Positions 21,466 through 33,819 of a DNA stretch of 64,000 bases are shown here, in pieces. A program made the translations under genes and the position numbers. The stretch spans positions 11,269,973-11,333,972 of the forward strand of contig NC_081545.1 of assembly GCF_901000735.1 (NCBI RefSeq), given 5' to 3'. The DNA is from Corylus avellana (lineage: Eukaryota; Streptophyta; Magnoliopsida; Fagales; Betulaceae). Below the pieces are notes generated by a model. That model was not told the origin of the DNA. It was given only the letters and a program-made list of their open reading frames with translations, and did not search any database. Position 1 is the stretch's first letter; every line of letters starts with the position of its first letter.

Positions 21466-21769
21466 TGTTAACCAACCAGCTAGTGACAAATCCTCTACAG
21501 CTCATGAAGATCAAGAAGGCAATATCACGACTGATACGCCTAAACCATTAAGGGAAATATCCTGCACCTACACCAAGATGGAAAGGATTGCAACCAGCTC
21601 ATGCGTATAATCAGGGATAGAGATATCAGAATATACAAGGAAACTCTACTACAATTCAGCCTGTAATATTTGTATTTGACTATTAAGACTTCTATTCTGC
21701 TTATATATACAGCAGTGTATGATAGTGTAATTCAATGAATAAAACATTATCCTTTCATCTTAATCTTCA
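21466..21769 (+). repeat. 5' LTR of copia element A
   Basis: TG at 21466 and CA at 21769, immediately before the primer-binding site. No matching 3' LTR is present in the window. Confidence 0.85.
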
Positions 21770-21781
21770 TGGTATCAGAGC
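21770..21781 (+). promoter_or_regulatory. Primer-binding site (initiator tRNA-Met)
   Basis: TGGTATCAGAGC directly after the LTR terminal CA; the standard minus-strand primer site of plant Ty1/copia retrotransposons. Confidence 0.92.
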
Positions 21782-21848
21782 TTATAGCTCACGCATAGAT
21801 CCTTCTTCCGTTCCAGAATTTTTTTTTTTCCTATCCTTTATCTTCCTC

Positions 21849-22127
21849 ATGGCTACCAGCAGTTCTGCCCCCAAAACCCCTGTTTTCACTCCACCAAATA
21901 TTACCCAACTCATTGGTACCCGTAGGATGGCACCAATTATACTACAAAGTCATGATTTGCTGGGTTTCGTGGATGGTACCGAACCGTGCCCAGTCAAATT
22001 TCTGCCTGATACTAATGGCAATGACTCCACTGACCTTAACCCTGAGTATGAACTATGGCTCAAAAAGGATCAGTTCGTCATGAGTTGGCTCAATGCCTCT
22101 CTTACCGACAAGGTGTTATCAACCTTG
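21849..22127 (+). pseudogene. Copia gag, N-terminal part, split by element B
   Basis: The frame from MATSSSAPKTPVF through LLGFVDGTEPCPVKF and YELWLKKDQFVMSWL is the N-terminal region of copia gag (UBN2/DUF4219-like). It breaks at the CCTTG target site of element B. The continuation at 33820 contains an early in-frame stop, so the gene was already damaged or decayed later. Confidence 0.85.
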
Positions 22128-22925
22128 TGTTAGAATATTTGTGTTACAAACAAATTGTTTTCTTCTTTTCTTTCTTCATAAGCCCTTTTATTCCTTGTTT
22201 GATATTTGCTAGTGGTTTCTTTGAGAAATAATTTTTGTGACCGTTTGGTCATTAAGGGCATTGAGTTTCTCCATACGTTTTGACCCTTAGTCATCAAATC
22301 TATTGATTTTCATTTTTATTGTTTCTAACCTCTGGCCATTAACAATTCCATGGGTTTTAATTGTTCAACAATTTTGACCTTTGACATTAACAAGGTCTAA
22401 AGGTATTTGTCTTCTATGGTTTTCAAGCATTTTTGACCGTTTGGTCTTGAAGTCATTCAAGGCTTTGGATACTAAAAGATTCTCTTTAAGAAAGAAAACG
22501 TGAGCTTCATTTCTATATATTCAGCCAACCTTCTTGTCAATAAAACATACAAAAAAGAGACTTAAGATATATATATATATATATTACTTCTATGTTTTCA
22601 ATTATGAATTGTTGTTCTACAAGAAAAGATTTGGGTTGTTCTATTAGTCTTCGTTCTTGGAAGTGCGTCCTTAACAAAGATAGACGCTATAGTCTAATCC
22701 TGGGAGGTTGCGTGTCAAAGGATCCGATCGCACCGAGTTATATACTCCAGGAGGCACGAATCAATCTTTAAGGACAACGCACTTACGTGATTCTATAGCA
22801 TTGTGAGATTTTTCCATACTTTACTTTTCATCTCTTGTAATGAATTTATTTTATTGTTAATTTTCATATTGGTATTATTTTATTTCAATAAGAATTTTGT
22901 GCACTATCCAAAATTTTTTCTAACA
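22128..22925 (+). repeat. 5' LTR of copia element B
   Basis: 798 bp, TGTTAG...TCTAACA. It aligns with 32953-33814 throughout and, inverted, with 25913-26782 and 30940-31856. It contains a short AT tract near 22567. Confidence 0.9.
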
Positions 22926-24369
22926 ATCTTAAAGGTTAATACTGATGATTGCACAAAGATTTTTATTAAAATCATAATAATAATATTTAAACTTATGATA
23001 AGTCAAATATTATAAGAGTTGGCGGTATGCAATTCGCATATGAGAAAGATGAAATCGATTTTGAGTGGAAAGATTTTGTTGTGAAAAAATATTTGATAAT
23101 TGATTCATTTATCAAAAAAATAGTTTAATTTCATGTGTAGTTATTGAAGGTGAAAATATTTTGATCGAAAGAGTTTTCTATTATTTGAACTCAATTTATT
23201 GATTGCCAAATAATGTTTTATTGTTGGGTATTGAATCTTGCAATAAAAGTTGAGTCTTTTATGATATTTTAGAACTTAGCATTTTATGTTGTGCTAAGCT
23301 TGTTGGAAAACATCCATGATGATAAATAATAACAAAAGTAGGTAGTTACTCATATTGTGATGGAGAAAATATATCGACATTGCTAATTGTATACAGAGAA
23401 TACCACTTTGCTAAAGATTTTTGCAGGTAATCACATATTAAGAGGAAGACATGTGGTGCGTGTATTGAGTTGATCAGTTCTCACGACACCTAGTTGATGT
23501 GTGGTGACGACAATCTATTTTGGAAGATCTTGAAGTAAAGCTGTTGGCTTCACTGTGAGTTTTAAACTCTGATTCATAGGTCTTATTTTTTTTAAGACAT
23601 AATATACAATTTCATTTATTAAAAGAAAGATCAAGTGATGAAGGTGCTCCTTGATTGAATTGAAATTTATATTACATGAATATTGTAATTTGATAAGCGA
23701 TGATCATTTGTTGACTATGGCATGCTAGATTAATACTTTAAAAGTATTTGCTAATTTTTCGTCTATATCATTTAGCTTTCAACTTTTCCTAGCATGCTGA
23801 TTAGAAATAAAATATATATGATTATTAAGGTTCATTTGATACATGATAAATTTTTCATATCATAAGAATGATATCAATGGCATATTTATTAAAATGAGCC
23901 AATAGTAGTTGATTATTATATGGTTGAGCTTGATACTTTGCATTTATATTGGGGCTTTGTTTAAAAAGATTTTCTTTTAATATCTTGATAGAATTTGTGA
24001 TATGCAACTTCTATAAATAAGAACCATGTTGAAAAATCACAAGTGGTGAATAACATTTTTTTTAAAACAACTTTAGAACTGTCAACTAAGGAAAAAAAAA
24101 ATGGCATATCATACTTAGAAAAAATGAGCTCATAGAAGTCATTTCTTAAAGTACTTGTGAGCTATTAATGGAATTTTATTTTCTTGTGTTTATTTGGTTT
24201 ATTCCATTAATATTTAGCATGATAGATTTATATATGTAAATCTTAGCTACATCAAGGAATGAAAATAAATTAGAATATTGGAATAAATTATGAATGGTAT
24301 GATTGTCAATTTTTAGGCTATCTACCAAAGTGGGGGGGGGGAAGCCATTATTTTGTTTGGCACATTCAT

Positions 24370-25238
24370 AAGCATTGTTTGAAATACCTCAAAGTGTGGG
24401 GGTATTTGGCAAATGTTATGTTAGTCGAACTTAACATGAGGAAACTTGGTTTCAAAACCTATGAACATATGATTGTGATTTTATTGGTTTTGCATGTATC
24501 TAAAAAAGGTTATTATCTTTGAGCATGTGTTCCTTTAAAAAATAAGGAAAAATTATTTCATGATTTTTTTGGTGCTTCTAATAAAATTATTGATGATGTG
24601 TAAGAATTGAGAAGAAGCAAGTGAGCTAGAACGAAAAGGAATCTCGGTATGGATTTTATTGCTTATATTGTTGACAATGATCTAATATGTTATGGTGAAG
24701 CAATTAAATCTCTATTTGATGCATTTTTTGGTTAGAAGCTATAAATAATGAATTGAAATACATTATGCCTAACCATTATTGGGAACTCGTTGAGTTATCT
24801 CCTAAGACCAAACAAATTGGTTGTAAATAAGTGTTTAAGAAGAAGCTTAAACCAAATGATACAATAGGTAAGTACATGGCAGACTTGATAGCTAAAAGCT
24901 TCAAGCAAAGGCCAAATGTTGATTATTTGATACTTATTTTTCATTACTAAAATTGCATCTATTAGAATGTTAATTGTCATTGCTTATGTTTATAAACTTG
25001 TTGGACGTCAAATGGATGTCAAAATTATTTTTCTAAATGTTGAGGAGAATTATATGGAGCAACTTGAGGGACTAGTAATCCCTGGTCAAGAAAACTGATG
25101 AAATCCTTGTATGAATTAAAGCAAGCTCCTAAACAATGGTATGACAAGTTTGACAATGTGACGTTGTCTAATGTATATTTGATTAATGGTGTAGGTAAAT
25201 GCATAGCAAGTTTTAAAATAATGAATGTGTCATTATTT

Positions 25239-25276
<38 letters not shown>

Positions 25277-25912
25277 ATGACTTGCTTATTTTTTGAACTA
25301 GCATTGATATTGTGCATAAAGTTAAAAGATTTCTTGCATCTAATTTTGATATGTAAGACATAGGTAAATCTAATGTCATATTGGACATTAAAGTTATTAG
25401 AAATAATGATTGCATTATTTTATCTCATACATATTATGTTGAAAGATGCTTAAAAGATTTGAGCACTTTTAATATCCACCTATGTCTACACCATATGATT
25501 CAAAAATACACTTGGTTAAGGATCATGATGATGATGTTTTTGCAAGAAAAATATGCATAATCATTGGAAGCTCGATGTTTTGACAAACTGTATATGCCTT
25601 GGTTTACATATATTGTTAGTAAATTGAGTAGATATACTCATAATCATGGTATTGAGTCATTGTGATGCTATCTCTAAATTGTTGAGATTCTTAAAGGGCA
25701 CAATTAATTTTGGTAAGTCATATTGTGATTATCCTGCTATATTGAAAGGATATTGTGATGCTAACTGCATTTTTGATTCAGATGAGCAAAGCCTACTAAT
25801 AGCTATTATGTGTTTACTCTGGCTGGAGGAGCTATTTATTGAAAGTCCTCAAAGTAGACTTACATAGCAAGATTTACTATGGAGTCAAAGTTAGTTGCTT
25901 TGAAGAAAGCAG
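24370..25912 (+). pseudogene. Decayed copia integrase end and RT/RNase H of element B
   Basis: Fragments in shifting frames resemble the integrase C-terminal segment (MRKLGFKTY near 24438), reverse transcriptase (MDVKIIFLN near 25015, followed by LYELKQAPKQWYDKF) and RNase H (AISKLLRFLKGTINFG near 25667, then YPAILKGYCDANCIFDSDE). Stops and frameshifts occur throughout. The order integrase before RT/RNase H identifies Ty1/copia. Confidence 0.85.
25241..25275. repeat. AT microsatellite within element B RT region
   Basis: About 17 AT units interrupt the decayed reverse transcriptase segment; element C lacks this expansion at the equivalent place (near 28485). Confidence 0.85.
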
Positions 25913-26782
25913 TGTTGAAAATAATTTTGGATGGTGCACAAATTCTCATTGATATAAAATCATTACAATCTAAAAATTAACAATAAAATAAATAAAATAC
26001 AAGAGATGAAAAGTAGAGTATGGAAAGATCTCACAATGTGCTATAGAATCACACAAGAGCGTTGTCTTTAAAGGTTGATTCGTGCCTCACGGAGTGTTTA
26101 ACTCGGTGCGATCGGATCCTTTGACATGCACTTCCAATAACGAAGATTAATAGAACAAAAATCCACATAGAGAAAACCATCGAATAAAAGACACTAGGAG
26201 GACTTTTATTTTATGAGCAAAACTAGATAAATATGTCACCAAAAATTGGATGTAAATATAGAAGTTGTTTTTTTTCTCTCAAGTAAAAACTACAATAAAA
26301 CTAACAAAAGTAGCCTTTTATATTGCTACTTTGTTAGAAGATGTCAACTTAAATTATGGTAAAACTTGAAGAAATGTAATACCAAACGTATTAAACGGTC
26401 AAACCGTTGAAGACTAAAAACCATTAAACTCACAAATGGCCATAAATCTTAGAGAAAATCATTTGGTAAAAAAAGAGAGTTAATGACCAACGGATACAAA
26501 CGGAAATGTGAAAGTTGATATTTCTTTTCCACTAAAACTCATGAAGATGTGATAAATGCAAAAAGGTCATAAAAGATATATATACATTTAAAGCTTATGA
26601 CCATATGTTGAAGACTTGGTCTTCAACATATGAAATAGTCATTAATAAAATAATTAAAAGCTTGTAAATAAAACTTTAATGATTAAACGGTTAAAACAAA
26701 AATAATGGCTTTTGCAAAGTTTTTAATAACAAAACAACTGAAAAAAAAAAAAAAAAATGTTTGTATCACATATATTACAACA
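25913..26782 (-). repeat. 3' LTR of copia element C
   Basis: 870 bp. Compared with the 30940-31856 copy it lacks about 48 bp around 26118, a region that includes the block AGACTATAGCGTCTA in the other LTRs. Confidence 0.88.
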
Positions 26783-27050
26783 ATCCCCCACATGTTACAA
26801 ACATTAGAATAAAAGGAAATTGAAAGCATGCATCTATGTGGTACCCGAAAGTTTTAACCGCACCTAGGATAAATAAGTAGGAACTTAATGAATCGTGGTA
26901 GAGTTAAACTCTTTTAACCAAATCCACAAGTTGACCAAACTTATCACCCACATAACTTTCTCCAGAACAAATTTAAATCAAATGAAAATAAAAAAAAATT
27001 GGGTTGTTTTATAGCAGGTTGGCGCCTTATACAGGCCATGCGCCTCTAGG

Positions 27051-27435
27051 TTTCATGAGTGCTCTAGAGACTTGCCAAAGTCTCATAAGAAGCGGCACCA
27101 CCTCCACACTCACATAGGTGACGTCTATCAAGAATGTGTGCAGAGAACACCCCATCCTAACAATTAGGGACTATGGACCCATTAAGAGTTTTAAATTCAT
27201 CCTCACTCACTCTGCATCTTTTGTTGTTATACCATAAAATGGCTTTCATGAGTGCTCTAGAGACCTACCTAAGTCTCATAGGAGATAGCATCTCCACACT
27301 CATTTATGTGGTATCCATCAAAGGTGTGTGCAGGAAACACCCCATCCTAACAAGTATGGGCTATGGATCCATTAAGAGCTTTAAGCTCATCCTTAATCAC
27401 TCTGCATCTTATACTGTCTTACACTATAGGGATGG
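27051..27435 (-). repeat. 193-bp tandem duplication in 3' internal region of element C
   Basis: Units begin at 27051 and 27244, each opening TTTCATGAGTGCTCTAGAGA and containing AACACCCCATCCTAAC. The same pair is present in element B (about 32300-32690), so the duplication predates divergence of the two copies. Confidence 0.8.
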
Positions 27436-27688
27436 ACTCATCACTAATCTTCTCAACAAGATAGTTAATAAACATAAATTGACAGTACCATACCTCATTT
27501 CACTTGTGACTTCATTTCCCATTAAACCTTATTCATGGGATCTCCAATCACAGAGGTTGGGTATCAATCACAGTGTCATGATTTGGGTATCAGTCCTATC
27601 CCCCTCGATGCTTCTCTCACTAGCTTTCTTGCTAGTGGCATGGTCAAAGAATCTGCAGAATTCTTTTATGACCTCACAAAGTCCATGA
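27173..27688 (+). CDS. Antisense open frame in 3' internal region of element C
   Basis: A 171-codon uninterrupted frame runs opposite to the pol genes of element C, between RNase H and the 3' LTR. The equivalent frame in element B (minus strand, 32614-32042) is open except for one in-frame stop at 32423-32425. Predicted segments include SIKSFKLILNHSA, LLNKIVNKHKLTVPYLISLV and a hydrophobic SMLLSLAFLLVAW stretch that could be one membrane segment. I do not recognise a domain. Extra antisense frames are known in some plant LTR elements. It may simply be a chance frame in a repeated 3' untranslated region. Confidence 0.3.
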   Translation: MDPLRVLNSSSLTLHLLLLYHKMAFMSALETYLSLIGDSISTLIYVVSIKGVCRKHPILTSMGYGSIKSFKLILNHSASYTVLHYRDGLITNLLNKIVNKHKLTVPYLISLVTSFPIKPYSWDLQSQRLGINHSVMIWVSVLSPSMLLSLAFLLVAWSKNLQNSFMTSQSP

Positions 27689-27912
27689 ACATATACCGAT
27701 CTCAATAAGTTGCCTCACAATATTGTGCACTTTTTCACTATAAATTTTTTCTCTTTGCTCGAGCTATGGCAGCTTGTCAATCACAATGAAAACACAGGTG
27801 GAACTGAAATAGCATATAAAAGCAAATTAATTTATCAATAGGCTCATCGGCCATTTATCTTCAGTTCCTGCCTTCTCCAAAGAAACTAACTTTGATTCCA
27901 TAGTAAACCTTG

Positions 27913-29460
27913 TTATGCAAGTCTACTTTGAGGACATTCAAGAGATAGCTCCTCTAGCCAGAGTAAACACATAATAGCCATTAGTAGGCTTTGCTCCTCT
28001 GAATTAAAAATGCAGTTAGCATCACAATATCCTTTCAATATAGCAGGATAATCACAATATGACAAACCAAAATTAATTGTACCCTTTAAGAATCTCAACA
28101 ATTTAGAGATAGCATCACAATGACTCAATTTACTAACAATATATGTAATACCAAGGCATATACAGTTTGTCAAAACATCAAGCTTCCAATGATTTGTGCA
28201 TATTTTTCTTGCAAAAACACCATCACCATGATTCTTAACCAAGTGTATTTTTGAATCATATGGTGTAGACATAAGTGGATAATAAAAGTGCTCAAATCTT
28301 TTAAGCTCTTTTCAACATAATATGTATGAGATAAAATAATGCAATCATTATCTCTAATAATTTTAATGTCTAAGATAACATTAAGTCTACCTTTGTCTTA
28401 CATATCAAAATTAGATGTAAGAAATCTTTTAACTTCATGCACAACATCAATGCTAGTTCAAAAAATAAGCAAGTCGTCAATATATATAAACAAATAATGA
28501 CAAATTCATTGTTGTAAAACTTGCTATGCATTTACCATTAATCAAATATACATTAGAAAACATCACCTTGTCAAGCTTATTATGCCATTGTTTAGGAGCT
28601 TGCTTTTAATCCATATAAGGACTTGACTATTTTGCACACTTCATGTTCTTGACTAGGGATTACTAGTGCCTCGGACAGATCCATATAAATTTCTTTATCA
28701 TTTAGAAAAATAATTTTGGCATCCATTTGATGTACAACAAATTTATAAATAGAAGCAATGGCAAATAACATTCCAATAGATGCAATTTTAGTAACCAGGA
28801 AATAAGTATCAAACAATCAACATTATGCATTTACTTGTAGCTTTTAGCTACCAAGTCTACTATGTACTTATCTATTGTGTCATCCGGTTTAAGCTTCTTT
28901 TTAAATACCTATATATAACCAATTGATTTGGTCTTAGAAGGTAACTCAACGAGTTCCAAAGCATGGCTAGACATAATTTATTCAAATTCATTATTTATAG
29001 GTTTTAACCAAAAAATGCATCAAATAGAGATTTAATTGCTTCACCATAACATATTGGATCATCATCAACAATATAAGCAATAAAATCATTACCGAGATTC
29101 CTTTCGTTCTAGCTTGCTTGCTTTTTCTCAATTCTTATACATCACCAATAATTTATTATAAGCAACTAAAAATTCATGAAAGAATTTTTCCTTATTTTTC
29201 TAAGGAAACACGTGCTCAAAGAAAATAGCATTTTTAGATTCAATAATAACATTGCAATCTAAAACATCACTCTTGATAGTAAGGAATCTATAGCATGAAC
29301 TATTATATGTAAAACCAATAAAATCACAATCATAGGTTTAAAAACCAAGTTTCCTCATTTTAGGTTTGGGTAACATAACATTTGTCAAATACCCCCATAC
29401 TTCGAGGTATTCCAAACAATGCTTATGAATGTGACAAACAAAATAAAGGCTTCCCCCCAC
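27913..29460 (-). pseudogene. Decayed copia integrase end and RT/RNase H of element C
   Basis: On the minus strand: integrase-end fragment near 29460-29340 (MRKLGF), RT fragment 28816-28592 with SIYKFVVHQMDAKIIFLND and VCKIVKSLYGLKASS, and RNase H fragment 28272-27913 with HCDAISKLLRFLKGTINFGL and YCDANCIFNSEEQSLL. Frames are broken. It is better preserved in RT than the B copy but still non-functional. Confidence 0.85.
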
Positions 29461-30939
29461 ACTTTGGTAGATAGCCTAAAAATTGTTAATCATACCATTC
29501 ATAATTTATTCCAGTATTCTAATTTCTCTTCATTCTCTTGATGTAGCCAAGATTTATATGTATAAATCTATCATGCTAAATATTAATGGAATAAACCAAA
29601 AAATCACAAGAAAATAAATTTTTAATAATAGTACACAAATGCTTTAAGAAATGACTCTTATGAGCTCATCTTTCTCCAAGTATGATATGTCATTTTCTCT
29701 TCTTTCTTTTCTATCAATTGACAATTCTAAAGCTGTTTTAAACAATATTAATCATCACTTGTGATTTTTCAACATGATCCTTATATATTATATGTATAGG
29801 GATTGCATATTTCAAGTTTTATCAAGATTTTAAAAATAAAATCTTTTTAACTAAAGCCCTAATAAATATGCAAAGTATCAAACTCAACCAAATAATAATC
29901 AACTATTATTGGCTCATTTTAATAAATATGCCAATGATATCATTCTTATGATATGATAAATTTATCATGTATCAAATGAACCTCAATAATCACATATATT
30001 TTATTCTGAATCATCATGTCAGAAAAATTTGAAAGCTGAATGATATATATGAGGAATTACCAAATAACTTAAAGTGTTTATGCTAATCTAGCATGTCATA
30101 GCTAACATAAATGCTAGATAGTACTATTTCTTCTTTGAAATAAATGAATCAATAGAAGCCACCGCTTATCATATGCAAAATTCATGTAATTATAAAATTT
30201 TACACTAGCTTTAATTCAATCAAGGAGCACCTTCATAACTTGAATTTTTTCATTTTAATAAATGAAAAGTATATTATGTCTTAAAAAATAAGACCTATGA
30301 ATTAGAGTTTAAAACTCATAGTCGAGCCAACAGCTTTACTCCAAGATCTTCCAAAATAGATTGTCGTCACCACACACCAACTAGGTGTCGTGAGAACCGA
30401 TCGACTCAATACACGCACCACACCTTTTCCTCTTACAATGTGCTTACTTGCAAAAATCTTTAGCAAAGTTGTATTCTCTGCACACATTTAGCAATGCCTA
30501 TGTATTTTTCTCCATCACACCATGAGTAACTACTCATTGTTATTATTATTAATCTACATGGATGTTTTCTAGCTAAGCTTAGCACAACATAACAAAGAAA
30601 ATGCTAAGTTCTACAAATCCATAAAAATGCTTAACTCTTTTTATTGTAAGAATAGTAACCCAACAATAAAAGATTATTTGACAATCAATAAATTGAGTTC
30701 AAATAATTGAAAATTCTTTCAATCAAAATATATTCATTTTCAATAACTACACATGAAATTAAATTCTTTTTCTGGTAAATGAATACAAAATCTTTCCACT
30801 CAATATTTGATTTCAACTTTTTCATATGCGAATTGCATACCGTAAACTTTTATAGTATTTGACTTCTCATAAGTTTAAATACTATTGTTATGATACTAAT
30901 CAAAATATTTGTGCAACCATCATATTCAACCTTTAAGAT

Positions 30940-31856
30940 TGTTGGAAATAATTTTTGATGGTGCACAAATTCTCATTGATATAAAATCATTACAATCTAA
31001 AAATTAACAATAAAATAAATAAAATACAAGAGATGAAAAATAGAGTATGGAAAGATCTCACAATGTCTTATAGAATCACGCAAGAGCATTGTCCTTAAAG
31101 GTTGATTTGTGCCTCTCGGAGTGTATAATTCGGTGCGATCGAATACTTTACCACGTAATCTCTCAGGATTAGACTATAGCGTCTACCTTCGTTAAGGACG
31201 CACTTCCAATAACGAAGATTAATAGAACAAAAATCCACATAGAGAAAACCATCGAATAAAAAACACTAGGAGAGCTTTTATTTTATGAGCAAAACTAGAT
31301 AAATATGTCACCAAAAATTGGATGTAAATATAGAAGCTGTTTTTTCTCTCTCAAGTAAAAACTACAATAAAACTAACAAAAGTAGCCTTTTATATTGCTA
31401 CTTTGTTAGAAGGTGTCAACTTAAATTGTGTAAAACTTGAAGAAATGTAATACCAAATGTATTAAACGGTCAAACCGTTGAAGACTAAAAACCATTAAAC
31501 TCACCAATGGCCATAAATCTTAGAGAAAATCTTTTGGTCAAAAAAGAGAGTTAATGACCAACGGATACAAACGGAAATGTGAAAGTTGATATTTCTTTTC
31601 TACTAAAACTCATGAAGATGTGATAAATGCAAAAAGGTCATAAAAGATATATATACATTTAAAGCTTATGACCATATGTTGAAGACTTGGTCTTCAACTT
31701 ATGAAATAGTCATAAATAAAATAATTAAAAGCTTGTAAATAAAACTTTAAGGATTAAACGGTTAAAACAAAAATAATGGCTTTTGCAAAGTTTTTAATAA
31801 CAAAACAACTGAAAAAGAAAAAAAAAAAAAAAATTTGTAACACATATATTACAACA
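30940..31856 (-). repeat. 5' LTR of copia element C
   Basis: 917 bp, inverse orientation. It is adjoined on its internal side by the inverse of ATCTTAAAGGTTGAATATG, the same leader seen after the 5' LTR of B. Confidence 0.88.
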
Positions 31857-32952
31857 GGCAGGAACTGAAGATAAATGGCCGATGAGCCTATTGATAAATT
31901 AATTTACTTTTATATACTAATTCAGTTCCACTTGTGTTTTCATTGTGATTGACAAACTGCCATAGCTCGAGCAAAGAGCAAAGAATTTATAATGAGAAAG
32001 TGCACAATATTGTGAGGCAGCTTATTGAGACCGGTATATGTCTATGGACTTTGTGAGGTCATAAAAGAATTCTGCAAATTCTTTGACCATGCCACTAGTA
32101 AGAAGGCTAGTGAGAGAAGCATCGAGGGGGATATGACTGATACCCAAATCATGACACTGTGATTGATACTCAACCTTTGTGATTGGAGATCCCATGAACG
32201 GGGTTTAATGGGAAACGAAATCACAAGTGAAATGAGGTATGGTACTGGCAATTTATGTTTATTAACTATCTTGTTGAGAAGATTAGTGATAAGTCTATCT
32301 CTATGGTGTAAGACAGTACAAGATGCAGAGTGATTAAGGATGAGCTTAAAGCTCTTAATGGATCCATAGTCCCTACCTACTGGGATGGGGTGTTCCCTGC
32401 ACACACTCTTGATGGATACCACCTATATGAGTGTGGATGTGCTATCTCCTATGAGAATTGGGTAGGTCTCTAGAGCGCTTATGAAAGCCATTTTATGGTA
32501 TAACAACAAAAGATGTAAAGTGAGTAATGATGAGTTTAAAACTCTTAATGGGTCCATATAGTCCCTACTTGTTGGGATGGGGTGTTCTCTGCACACATTC
32601 TTGATGAGCGCCACCTATGTGAGTATGGAGGTGGTGCCGCTTCCTATGAGACTTTGGCAAGTCTCTAGAGTATTCATGAAACCCAGAGGCACATGGCCTG
32701 TATAAGGTGCCACCCCACTATAGAACAACCCAATTTTTTTTTTTTGATTTGATTTGATTTCTTTTTCTTTTTGGAGAAAGTTGTGTGGGTGATAAGTTTG
32801 GTCAACTTATGGATTTGGTTAAAAGAGTCTAACTCTACCACGATTCATTAAGTTCCTACTTATTTATCCTAGGTGTGGTTAAAACCTTTGGATACCACAT
32901 CGATGCATATTTTCAATCTCCTTTATTCTATTGTTTGTAACATGTGGAGGAT

Positions 32953-33389
32953 TGTTGTAATATATGTGTTACAAACAAATTGTTTTCTTCTTTTCCTTCT
33001 TCATAAGCCCTTTTATTCCTTGTTTGATATTTGCTAGTGGTTTCTTTGAGAAATAATTTTTGTGACCGTTTGGTCATTAAGGGCATTGAGTTTCTCCATA
33101 TGTTTTGACCCTTAGTCATCAAATCTATTGATTTTCACTTTTATTGTTTCTAACCGTTGGCCATTAACAATTCCATGGGTTTTAATTGTTCAACAGTTTT
33201 GACCTTTGACATTAACAAGGTCTAAAGGTATTTGTCTTTTATGGTTTTCAAGCATTTTTGACCGTTTGGTCATGAAGTCACTCAAGGCTTTGGATACTAA
33301 AAGATTCTCTTTAAGAAAGAAAACGTGAGCTTCATTTCTATATATTCAGCCAACCTTCTTGTCAATAAAACATACAAAAAAGAGACTTA

Positions 33390-33475
<86 letters not shown>

Positions 33476-33814
33476 CTTCTATGTTTTCAATTGTGGAATT
33501 GTTGTTCTATAAGAAAAAATTGGGTTGTTCTATTAATCTTGGTTCTTGGAAGTGTGTCCTTAAAGAAGGTAGACGTTATAGTCTAATCCTGGGAGGTTGC
33601 GTGTCAATGGATTTGATCATACTGAGTTATATACTCTGGGAGGCACGAATCAACCTTTAAGGTTACCGCACTTGCGTGATTCTATAGCATTATGAGATCT
33701 TTCCATACTTTACTTTTCATCTCTTGTAATGTATTTATTTTATTGTTTATTTTCATATTGGTATTATTTTATTTCAATAAGAATTTTGTGCACTATCCAA
33801 AATTATTTCCAACA
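32953..33814 (+). repeat. 3' LTR of copia element B with expanded AT tract
   Basis: 862 bp, preceded by the purine tract at about 32943-32952. It is longer than the 5' LTR mainly because of the AT microsatellite at 33391-33472. Confidence 0.9.
33391..33472. repeat. Long AT microsatellite inside the 3' LTR of element B
   Basis: About 41 AT units, against about 10 at the corresponding place of the 5' LTR (22567-22586) and 4-5 in the C LTRs. The two LTRs of one element were identical at insertion, so the difference arose afterwards. Confidence 0.92.
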
Positions 33815-33819
33815 CCTTG

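Larger units (their letters stand above)
21466..22127 (+). mobile_element. Ty1/copia element A, 5' part (LTR, primer site, gag start)
   Basis: The LTR runs 21466-21769 (TGTTAACC...TCTTCA, 304 bp) and contains TATATATA and polyadenylation-like signals. It is followed directly by the primer-binding site TGGTATCAGAGC (21770-21781), complementary to the initiator tRNA-Met 3' end as in most plant copia elements. Gag begins MATSSSAPKTPVF at 21849. It is interrupted at 22127 by element B and resumes at 33820. The 5-bp left flank ATTGG cannot be matched on the right because that end is truncated. Confidence 0.9.
25913..31856 (-). mobile_element. Ty1/copia element C, same family, inverted inside B
   Basis: Inverted LTRs lie at 25913-26782 (its 3' LTR) and 30940-31856 (its 5' LTR), both TGTTG...ACAACA on the plus strand. 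Flanks are AGCAG (25908-25912) and GGCAG (31857-31861), a 5-bp target duplication with one change. The interrupted RNase H reading of B resumes on the other side. Internal minus-strand fragments repeat the RT/RNase H of B. The purine tract appears as the inverse, ATCCCCCACATG at 26783. B and C are thus two copies of one family in head-on nesting. Confidence 0.92.
22128..33814 (+). mobile_element. Ty1/copia element B, nested in element A
   Basis: Bounded by TGTTAGAATATT (22128) and TTTCCAACA (33814), with the 5-bp target duplication CCTTG at 22123-22127 and 33815-33819. LTRs are 22128-22925 and 32953-33814. Internal coding is decayed: integrase-like and reverse transcriptase/RNase H fragments lie at about 24370-25900. 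A purine-rich tract (TGTGGAGGAT) precedes the 3' LTR. Element C, the same family in inverted orientation, splits it at 25912. The sequence after the 5' LTR, ATCTTAAAGGTT, is not a standard tRNA-Met site. Confidence 0.92.

Noticed and set aside
22803..23015. 70-codon frame after the 5' LTR of element B
   Set aside because: Spans the LTR end and AT-rich leader; not gag-like and not shared in frame with element C.
33359..33586. 75-codon frame with a long Ile-Tyr run
   Set aside because: Produced by the AT microsatellite within the 3' LTR of element B.
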